The position numbers and the translations under genes were made by a program. This document shows positions 25,301 to 37,300 of a stretch of DNA of 64,000 nt, piece after piece. The stretch's first letter is position 1. Each line of letters begins with the position of its first letter. A model generated the notes under the pieces. That model saw nothing but the letters and a program-made list of their open reading frames with translations, was not told the DNA's origin and ran no database searches. The stretch is from contig NC_088300.1 in NCBI RefSeq assembly GCF_032854445.1, forward strand, positions 3,720,001 through 3,784,000, in the 5' to 3' direction. This stretch comes from Liolophura sinensis (Eukaryota > Mollusca > Polyplacophora > Chitonida > Chitonidae).

Positions 25301-28300
25301 ATATTACTGTCTCCTGCTTATGGATACCATTGTGCAATGGCTTGTACTCTGCCAGGGTTGCTGCAGACATTTCACAACAGAAGAACACTACTTCATAACC
25401 AAATCATAATACAATAATTCCTCACTATTACATCACAAAAATGACAAAATCTGACGACTAGTATTGCAACATTTAAACGATGAAGGTAGGTCAGATATTT
25501 CCAATCACACTGGAATCAACAAAAATTCAAAAATCCAATGAGCCATGCCATCATGTTTTAATATGCCTATGGAGAACTTACTATTAATGCATTCACAACA
25601 GCCCACCCATTAACTAACTGGTAGTTCATTTAGCTCACAACTAGTATATGGCAAGTATTACCACATTCACAACAGCCCCACCCATTAACCAACTGGTAGT
25701 TTATTTTGCTCAAAACTAGTATATGGCAAGTATTACCACATTCACAACAGCCCCACCCATTAACCAACTGGTAGTTTATTTTGCTCAAACTAGTATATGG
25801 CAAGTATTACCGCATTCACAACAGCCCCACCCATTAACCAACTGGTAGTTTATTTTGCTCAAAACTAGTATATGGCAAGTATTACTGCATTCACAACAGC
25901 CCCATCCATTAACCAACTGGTAGTTTATTTTGCTCAAAACTAGTATATGGCAAGTATTACTGCATTCACAACAGCCCCATCCATTAACCAACTGGTAGTT
26001 CATTTTGCTCAAAACTAGTATATGGCAAGTATTACTGCATTCACAACAGCCCCACCCATTAACCAACTGGTAGTTTATTTTGCTCAAAACTAGTATATGG
26101 CAAGTATTACCGCATTCACAACAGCCCCACCCATTAACCAACTGGTAGTTTATTTTGCTCAAAACTAGTATATGGCAAGTATTACTGCATTCACAACAGC
26201 CCCACCCATTAACCAACTGGTAGTTTATTTTGCTCAAAACTAGTATATGGCAAGTATTACCACATTCACAACAGCCCCACCCATTAACCAACTGGTAGTT
26301 TATTTTGCTCAAAACTAGTATATGGCAAGTATTACCACATTCACAACAGCCCCACCCATTAACCAACTGGTAGTTCATTTTGCTCAAAACTAGTATATGG
26401 CAAGTATTACTGCATTCACAACAGCCCCACCCATTAACCAACAGGAAGTTCATTTTGCTCAAAACTAGTATATGGCAAGTATTACCACATTCACAACAGC
26501 CCCACCCATTAACCAACTGGTAGTTCATTTTGCTCAAAACTAGTATATGACAAGTATTACTGCATTCACAACAGCCCCACCCATTAACCAACTGGTAGTT
26601 TATTTTGCTCAAAACTAGTATATGGCAAGTATTACCACATTCACAACAGCCCCACCCATTAACCAACTGGATGTTCATTTTGGTTAAAACTAGTATATGG
26701 CAATTTATGGCATATCAGATTGCAGGTTGTTCATTTGGTTCAACACTTGTATGTAGCAGCTGTGAGAAAGAAGAAAGACACCAACAAAAAACCCTCCAGA
26801 ATACCTGGTAAGCCTTGACAACTCATTTTACATCCAACATCAAACACCAAGACAGCCTTCTCCTGCCATAAGCAAGAGCATGCGTCATAATATAGAAAGG
26901 TTCTTTGCTCTGAGAGAAAAAAACTAAAATCTTACGGATTTTGTGCAAATGCTTGAATTTTCCTCAGATTCCGCACTTGCTTCCTGGCTATTCTGATGAG
27001 ATGGAATAGAAAACATGTAGAAGCATGTGAAATAAAAAATAAAAGGGCATAAAGAAATATTGAGTGGGCATACAAAAATGGGCCGTACTTTGATGCTGCA
27101 TTGCTCCATTAACTTTGGTCAAACCCTTTCAAACTGTAGACATTCAAATGGCATGATTTTGTTAACATACTGACCAATTTTCAAGATCTTAGCCTGAGTA
27201 GTCTGTACACAGGGTTAAAATGAAAACATAGCCTCCAAAACGCACGTTCCAGTGACCCACACTGAATCACCTGACAGGTGTCATGAGTAGAGCATGTGCT
27301 GCACCTGTGTCACACGCGTCAATCAAGTGTCATCTGGAAAAATTGTCTGGCTCTAGTGTCAGAGAGACCCTTCAGTAGAAAGGCAAAAGTTTAGCTGTAT
27401 CAAGATGGTTTTCTCCTCGGTGGACAAGGAATTGATCACCTTTTCAATTAAAACAAGGTAGAACATCATTTTGAAATGTCCAGAACATGCTGTTTTGACT
27501 ATTTTGATTTTAGTCCCATGAACAGAAATCTTAAAGGATGAAATTGAAATTTGGTCTGTATACTTAGAACATAATGGCTTTTGAGTATGTAAATTTTTAG
27601 AAGCTGACGTAAGAGGGTTTCAGAGATATTGAGCATCAAAGTACGGCCCATTTTTTTATGCCCACCCCATATACGCTATTTATTAGTAGACAGCTACTAT
27701 ATCCATGAACCAAAGCTTTCATTCAACAGTAACATCTTTTCTGTATTACAATGACACAGTCTTCTTTGGACTCAATGTGATGGTAAGAAACATGTCATGG
27801 AAATTTTGGCCTCACAGACAGTTTCAAAGACACAGGCAGTCAGGCAATAAATCCACCATGCAATCTCTCCAGTCTCTGCTTGATGGCAGTCATTTCAGAG
27901 AATCATATGACCATCACCACACAAGAACCTAACAAGTAAGTAAAAATATGTAACAGCATGCTGATTTCTGATGTAAATATCTTAACAAACTGAGAAAAAA
28001 AATCCAAGAATGTTGATTGGACATGAAAGCTATCTATTTGGGACATTTATCAGAAAATTATCACAAAGCCTGCTACAGCCTTAAAACACCAATCCTGTGA
28101 TAACTATGATCGTGACAGATGAGCGTCACGTGTTAAAATCACGTACTTTTCATTGGAGAGAAAGATGTAGTTGTAGAATTCCTCATCAATCGAAATGACA
28201 TCTGCTGGCACAACTTCTGAAACATCATGTTTAGATGTTGACAGTGAAAATTTGTTGAGATCTTTGTTGATTTCATTCATGTAACTGAGCACTGCTGATC

Positions 28301-31300
28301 TGTCTTCTCTACAACCTTTACACACTATGTACCTGTGAAACAGAAGCACAGAGGTATACGTATGTTTCATCTTCCAAGACTGAATGATAATCAAGGTAAT
28401 ACAAACATGGCTGCCAGGTTTGCAAAATTCGCCAAACCAAAAAGCTTACAGTATACTTGCTGAAAGTAAGGGCTCTGACCAATCAAAATACAATAAAACT
28501 TGATCTACTCACACAATGATATCTCAAATTAAATCCACAAAGCAATATATCACTAAATATTAATAACAGCTGCCTTACAGAGTTAAAGCCTCTGTCTAGC
28601 TACTGATCCACGAGATCACAAGTTTCAATCCCGCTCCTAAAACTCTGATTACGGCTTTAAGTTAGGAGTTTCCACAGGTACAGGTACCTAGCAAAGACGA
28701 TGGTTTACTCAGGTGTCCTGTACCTATAAAACACCGATCAAATACAGTAAAGAAATAAATCAATTACTACCAGCTTTGCAATGTGATGTACATACCTCTC
28801 TGAGTTAGCAGGGCGACTTGTCACAGGCTTGTATATGCTAACTTGATCAAACACTCGATACATTAGGTAAACCAGGCCAACGCTGAATGGTGTGAACAGA
28901 TCAAACAACTTACACACAAAGTGTCCACCTGTAGGAAAAGGTAACACACACACGTCAAATGGAAAACTTACATGTATTAAATTCATTTTGAACGACACAA
29001 ACCAAATACCACATAAATGAGAAATTATAAAAAAGAACACAAGGCAAATCTCTGTTTTACAAAATGAATGCTTTCTTAATATTTACTGTCAAACTAAGAA
29101 AGTTTATACACAGTGGTCCATGTGTACAGTATATTTAGTACTTTCACAAATATTTAACTATCAGTATTTGTATATAATTATATGCACTTGTTACCTGTTC
29201 TGAGAATGGACACAGCAACTAGAAAATGACACAGTTAAAGAACTTGTTACCTGTTCTTAGAATGGACAAAGTAACTAGAAAATGACACAGTTAAAACACT
29301 TGTTACCTCATCTGAGAATGGACAAAGCAACTAGAAACTGAAACAGTTAAAGAACTTGTTACCTGTTCTGAGAATGGACAAAGCAACTAGAAACTGAAAC
29401 AGTTAAAGAACTTGTTACCTGTTCGGAGAATGGACAAAGCAACCAGAAACTGACACAGGTAAAGCTGTTTTGATAAAATCTCTTGGATATTTTCTGATCC
29501 TTCTACAGAAAACCCCTGCAAGTAAACCATGAATCACAAAATTGTTAAATTAGTGAATACCGACACAAATTACCCATACACATATATTTCTCCACTATCA
29601 GAACAATCTCTAAAGGATGAGGAGCACTTACTTCAGCTCAGGCTTGTACAAAGTGATATGGCTCAATATCGCTCCCCGCCCCCCCCCCCCCCCACCAAAC
29701 TCCACACCCCACCTTCCAATTTTCAGACTGCTTTCTAATCTTTCGTTTACATGCAGTGAACAACTATTCACATGAAGGCATGCAAACCCTAAATTACAAA
29801 GTTGTGAGCTTCAGTTCCATTTGTGTCGTCATTTGTTTCGGTGTCAAGATTGTAGTTTCACAGTCAGAAATCAAGCCGGCAGCCATGACAGAGGGAAGCC
29901 CTAACACCTGTATTATTGGATTCTCCTGATCACTGTCGTCTATTTAACATTTCATACATGGGCAGAGTTTTCAGTGAGTGCAGAGGTAAACAGATATGTC
30001 AGATAATGAGAACGGAGTGAATGGGTAATGCTGACTATAAACTACTCTATTACAGGATGGTTTAAACGGTTAAAATTAGAGGCAGGTTGTGATTGAAGTC
30101 GCCTGCACCCATTATTGGAGCCTTTATTACAACTAACATAAACTACCACCTGCTTCAAAAATGAGTCCCAGAACAAAGACTGGAATTGAAATTTTACGTG
30201 CACCAACTTACTCCATCTGCCATCATCATGTGAACACCTTTGCCATCAGTATTCGCCAGGACAAACTTAGCAAACTCTGCCTGATTGTCTGTCCTGAACA
30301 CATCCCCATCTCCTTCCGCTCCTCCCACTCCTGAATAACAAATAACCGATCATCGCACGTTATGCATTTCAACACATCTACATGTTGTTGTGAAGCTTGA
30401 CAGTCTGACACTCACTTAATGTAATGGGTGTGATCATGCAATGGGTGTGATCATGTAATGGGTGTGATTATGCAATGGGTGTGATCATGTAATGGGTGTG
30501 ATTATGCAATGGGTGTGATCATGTAATGGGTGTGATTATGCAATGGGTGTGATCATGTAATGGGTGTGATTATGCAATGGGTGTGATCATGTAATGGGTA
30601 TGATCATGTAATGGGTATGATCATGTAATGGGTATGATCATGTAATGGGTATGATCATGTAATGGGTGTGATTATGCAATGGGTATGATCATGTACTAGG
30701 CATGATCATGTACTGGACTTGATCATTCAACATTTCCTGGCATCCATGCTAGTTGTTGAGCGCTATTTGCTTTATTTAATTGATTGAAGAGTTTCTGAAA
30801 GGATGCATGAAACCGGTATGATGTTGTGATGAAACCCACGACCATCCCCAGGTTGCTGATAGACCTTCCCACTTATGGCTGGAGAGGAAACCAGCATGAG
30901 CTTGACTTGAACTCACAGTGACCGCATTGGTGAGAGGCTCCTGCGTCATTATGCTGCGCTCGCGTGCCAACATACCACGGAGGCCCTCCCCCTAACACAT
31001 AAAATTACAAAATAGCTTCCCTTACAGACAAGAGGTGTACACCTCAGTGTGAGGTATAGATGAGGTGTATATGGGGTGTACGCCTCATGTACACTTTAGT
31101 TTGAGGTGTAGATGAGGTGTACACCTGATCTATATTATCTGAGGTGTACTGTACCTCAAGTACACCTCAGCCATATACCTATATCTCAGACGTACAAGCC
31201 TTTGTCTCACTTGTCATGACTTGTCATTCAGTGTGCAAATATTGAGCGCGGATATATTTGCCCCTGATTATTCCAAAATGGTTGCCCTGAACAGGGTGCA

Positions 31301-34300
31301 TATGGGGCCTAGGAGAAACACGAGTTAACCAGAGTTTTGAGTGGGGGCGAAAAGGAGTAGCACTAAATTTTGATCAAGCAGCTAGAAAGCCTCATGAAAA
31401 TGTATATCACTGTTGTTGTTGTACTTCAGCTGGGATTTACAGATACTGTTAGCAAAGAATAGCAAGCACTTACCAACTTACTTAAATTTATCTATAATTT
31501 ATACAGCCAACATCTAAGTGTTTTGAGCTTGTTTTCCACCTTGCCTATGAGCATGTACCTCAACTATACCTCAGGCATCATATTTTTTACCTAACAGTTA
31601 CAGAGTATACCTCCACTGAGGTGTACTGTAGGTGTACTTGAGGTACTAATTTGCATAATTGGCAGTACCTCAAATACACCTTCCATACACCTCAGATACA
31701 TCTCAAATATACCTTAGACACACCTCAGTTCAGATATGCTACACCCCAATGATACACCTCAGATGTACCTTAAGTATACCTCTAGTACAACTTACATGTA
31801 CAAGGGTAAGGGTTCTCAGGAAAAAAATGAATGTAAATTACAATTTTAATAAGGCCCCAGCAGTCAGTCTGGAAATTAAGCGGCTATGATGTCCTCAATG
31901 TCAATAACTCTCAAAACAACTATGTTGGGTGGAGCCTGAAATTTGAGGTGCTAAGCCGGTGCCGCGATCAAAGTATATTCCTCAATGATGTCCCTTCGAA
32001 ATATTTCTGACCACTGAAGAAAAATATGCATAAAATAGAGGGGTTAAAAATAAATATAAAACATACCTCAAAAATGACATTTTTTGGCATTTCTTTCTTC
32101 ATTTTGGTTAAAACCAAACTTGTTGTTTAATAATAACTTTTCACGTCTGTGAATGGAGAGCTTGAGATGTTGTATGTTGACATTTTCCCTCAGCACACAA
32201 ACTTACCGTAATGAGTCTCAAACATCTCACTGGGACCTGCCAGAAACTCCTCCAGCTTGAAGTCATTACTTTTCCTCAGCGTCAACCCAAACCCTTTAGA
32301 CTTTCCTTTGGTCCGCCACAGGACATACTCACTAAAGCCCCCAGGCCCGGCACACACGTCAGCAAAGTACAACAGCTCATTTCTCCCTACTAGAGGCTCC
32401 TACATTAACAATGGCCATACATGAACACATTTATGCATCTTTCACGTTCTTAACTATATAATTGTAAGGACTATCTCAGGCATGTCAGTGAGCAATAATA
32501 TTGCAGCTATGATTCTATCAGAAGTACACTACGAGAAATGCCATAAATCAATCTAATAAGACACAACCGTTATATATTTCAAATACAGTAACAGTTAAAT
32601 GAGGAACCCAATATTAAAGGATAGGCTGACATCTGACCAAACAAGGTGTGGCTTGTGATATCCAATGACAGTGGCTTAAATGAGGAACCCAATATTAAAG
32701 GATAGGCTGACATCTGACCAAACAAGGTGTGACGTGTGACCTCCAATGACAGTGGCTTAAATGAGGAACCCAATATTAAAGGATAGGCTGACATCTGACC
32801 AAACAAGGTGTGACGTGTGACCTCCAATGACAGTGACTAAAATGAGGAACCCAATATTAAAGGATAGGCTGACATCTGACCAAACAAGGTGTGGCTTGTG
32901 ACATCCAATGACAGTGGCTTAAATGAGGAACCCAATATTAAAGGATAGGCTGACATCTGACCAAACAAGGTGTGACGTGTGACCTCCATAGACAGTGGCT
33001 AAAATGAAGAACCCAATATTAAAGGATAGGCTGACATCTGACCAAACAAGGTGTGACGTGTGACCTCCAATGACAGTGGCTTACATGAGGAACCCAATAA
33101 TGAAGGATAGGCTGACACCTGACCAAAAGTGTGACTTGGGAGCTCCACTGACAGTGGCTTACATGAAAAACTCAGTATTAAAGGACAGGATCAAAAGAGT
33201 GACTTTTAAAGCCGCTTTTTGCTGCTGGAAATAACAAATGACTGAACTCAACATGATGAAACAAACATCCCACCAAACATACAATAATATGAACCAAGAT
33301 GTATGTGAAAATCCAGGTTAATCCACTTATCAGACTGAAGGTTACTATGAAACAAAGTCCTACCCCAGTTTTCTTGACAGGGTTTGTAAACATGAAGTCC
33401 AGAACCTCATCCATATTTGCCATCTTCATGGCAGCTCTGAAAATTTTATAAACAGTTATATTTGAGGAATTGTGTTCATGTGCAACAACAACATAAGATG
33501 TTAACAGGGCCGCGGCCGATTCCACCATGACATTTCTGACTTAAGTCCCAATTTAAAACGTTGTCACGATGTTCACAATGTTGTAACAAACTAAGTTCTA
33601 AAATCATGTCAAATTTTGACTCAAGTCAAAACTGACTTTGTAGAATTGGACCCTGTACATATGTACACATGTAAACGAACAGGATAACAAAATATACACA
33701 AATATACAGATCATCTGGGTAAGGGATCAATACGCTTAGTTAATCTCCACTTATTCTTACAAGCTAAAACTGAAAACAACACTTAAAACTAGAATCCGAA
33801 TGTCCGAAATATCCCTTTCCATTCCTCAACATTTTCAAGAATAAAAGAAAGAATATGGAAAAAATAAAAACATTATAATCAAACTGTCATTATTATTAAC
33901 ATGTAGATGTTTTCATGATGTAAAAGATATACACAAAGGTGCAGAGAAATTGGTTTATCCACAAAATCTGTCTACCTTAAATACATTATTGTATTAAGTA
34001 CCTCAAATGGAGTAATTGTGAAAATAGTTACCAGATAGTAATTTAATTTTAGCATGCTTAAGTTTACACAACAGGGAAGCTGTATACACAGTTTCATGGA
34101 AATAGCTTCAGTACCTTAGTAAAAAGAGTTGTATGGTCAAAATCTGAATACATGGAAAAGCATTATTTCATAAAGTCCTAAATTGGGGGTAATTATAAAA
34201 ATCTCTGCCCCTCCCCTTAACATACTTTTGAGCTTTACTACACTTATTTATTTACTTAAATACTGCCAACTAAACCTGCAGAATGACATGCATGTGACTA

Positions 34301-37300
34301 TAGTTTACTTCCTAAGGTACTTTACTAAATTATTTTTATAATAACAATTCTCTAAAAGCTTGTTTATAAAAGCAAATGGCTGTGAGTAACCTGTTCTGGA
34401 AGAAGACTCCTCGGATGGTTTCATATGGGTTGGACTTTGTACGAGCTCTCCTCATTTCCTCAGGGTGCAACTGATCAAAAACACTCTGTACCAAGACATG
34501 TGGAAAACCAATATAAATACCTGTGGCCATTGACACAATGCTTTCTCTTGTTTCTGAATATCACATAAGGACATAAATACAAAGCTTGCATAGCTGTACA
34601 GAGAAAAATGTGAAAAAAGTACAGAGGTTTGAGACTGTAAAAGCAAGGGAAGGTATACATTCAACAGAGATAACCTACTTCTTCATGTAACTTAATTATT
34701 CATGTAACATACTGATTCAAGGATTATTCTTTAGTCTGAGAATTCTTACTTCCTATCAATACACAATGTTTTTCAGACCAAGTCTGAAACTCTTTAAAAA
34801 ACCAAGAGAAAACATCACCAGCAACTGTCATTTGTATTCAAGGAGTTATAACCACAAAACCCACCTTGTTGTTGAGTACCTCTTTCAATGTTTTCTCAGT
34901 ACAGTATTGTGTCTCATCAGATATGTCCAGCTTTTTCTATAAAACAAACATCAAATAATATAATGTGTTGCTTAGCAATGAGTGAGATACACATACAGAA
35001 TATGTGCAATCAATCTGACACTGAAATTATTTTGAGCTAGTGTTTTAGTTAAAGTTTTCATCATTTAATCTAAGTCTTTCCACAGTTCGAGTACGGTGTT
35101 TTACCTTTGGTTTTTCAAGCAACACATTCTAACTGATTAATCCACCTTATAGGGCCACATGACTTTTTGTCAAGTATAAGTAATAATTCCTATAAAAAAA
35201 GATGAAGTCTTCAAAAGTATCATTTCAGACCTTTAGGTGTTACTGAAAGCACGCTTTACACAACAAACTTTTGATGAAATAGAGTAAATAGCTTGGTGTT
35301 GGTGGAGAGTATCCACAGAGCTTGGTGTTGGTGGAGAGTATCCACAGAGCTTGGTGGTGGTGGAGAGTATCCATAGAGCTTGGTGTTGGTGGAGAGTATC
35401 CACAGGGCTTGGTGCTGGTGGACAGTATCCACAGAGCTTGGTGTTGGTGGAGAGTATCCACAGAGCTTGGTGTTGGTGGACAGTATCCACAGAGCTTGGT
35501 GTTGGTGGACAGTATCCATAGAGCTTGGTGTTGGTGGACAGTATCCATAGAGCTTGGTGTTGGTGGAGAGTATCCACAGAGCTTGGTTTTGGTGGACACT
35601 ATCCACAGAGCTTGGTGTTGGTGGAGAGTATCCACAGAGCTTGGTGTTGGTGGAGAGTATTCACAGGGCTTGGTGCTGGTGGACAGTATCCACAGAGCTT
35701 GGTGTTGGTGGAGAGTATCCATAGAGCTTGGTGTTGGTGGAGAGTATCCACAGAGCTTGGTGTTGGTGGACAGTATCCACAGGGCTTGGTGCTGGTGGAC
35801 AGTATCCACAGAGCTTGGTGTTGGTGGAGAGTATCCACAGAGCTTGGTTTTGGTGGACAGTATCCACAGGGCTTGGTGCTGGTGGGCAGTATCCACAGAG
35901 CTTGGTGTTGGTGGAGAGTATCCATAGAGCTTGGTGTTGGTGGACAGTATCCACAGGGCTTGGTGTTGGTGGACAGTATCCACAGAGCTTGGTGTTGGTG
36001 GAGAGTATCCACAGAGCTTGGTGTTGGTGGACAGTATCCACAGGGCTTGGTGCTGGTGGACAGTATCCACAGAGCTTGGTGCTGGTGGACAGTATCCACA
36101 GAGCTTGGTGTTGGTGGACAGTATCCACAGGGCTTGGTGTTGGTGGACAGTATCCACAGAGCTTGGTGTTGGTGGTAGTTACATGTAAACGAGGACATAT
36201 ACACCTTCAGTATCCGCGTCCCATCTGATTCCACGTATGTAAGAGAACAAGTGTTCTCAGTGTATGAATTGGTGACTACATGTATAAGAGGACAAATGTT
36301 TACCTCTCATATAACCTGGAGACTACATGTGTAAGAGAACAGGGGTCTATCTCTCCTGTGATCTGGAGATTACACAAGTAAGGGGACAAGTGTTTATCTC
36401 TCATATGACCTGGGCACTACATGTGTAAGACGGCAAATGTTTACCTCTCCCATGACCTGGAGACTGCATGAGTAAGAGGACAAGTGTTTACCTCTCCTAT
36501 GATCTGGGGACTACATGTGTAAGAAGATCAGTGTTTCCCTCTCCTATGACTGGGGCATTACATGTGTAAGAGAACAAGTGTTTACCTCTCCCATGACCTG
36601 GAGACCACATGAGTAAAACTACGAGTGTTTACCTCTCCTGTCACCTGGAAACTACATGTGTAAGGGGACAAGTGTTTGCCCCTCCTATGATCTGGGGACT
36701 ACATGTGTAAGAGGACAAGTGTTTACCTCTCCTATGACCTGGGCACTCCATGTGTAAGAGGACAAGTGTTTGCCCCTCCTATGATCTGGGGACTACATGA
36801 GTAAGAGGACAAGTGTTTACCTCTCCTATGACCTGGGCACTCCATGTGTAAGAGGACAAGTGTTTGCCCCTCCTATGATCTGGGGACTACATGAGTAAGA
36901 GGACAAGTGTTTACCTCTCCTATCACTTTCCACTGTCTCAAAGTATCCAGGTCAGGCACCGGCTGCTCACAGGGAGGTAACCATTCCACCTCCTCATCAA
37001 TCACAATCTGAAAGCAAATCCCACAAACCATGCTTTACATTCACATATCTATACATGTACTGACACATAGTACACATAGGGATGTTCACAGTCTGAATGT
37101 ACGACAATCTCTGGACTGAGCTTATTACTCCATTATGGAACACATTTGAAAAACAAAAATCCTACGGCACTTTATGTGGCCCTATATGGGAGGCCCCGAC
37201 TCTTTTATATACCTCATCTTTAGTGAAGTCCCATTCCACGTCCTCAGCATCTAACTGGGCAATGGTAAAACCCAGACCTCGCCTACCTCGTTGCTTTGAG

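Noticed and set aside
30417..30725. Regular short repeats that might suggest a CRISPR array
   Set aside because: Repeats are contiguous without unique spacers and the DNA is eukaryotic.
35240..36234. Long ORFs on both strands in the 29-bp array
   Set aside because: Same cause: stop-free repeat units inside CMTR1 intron 3.
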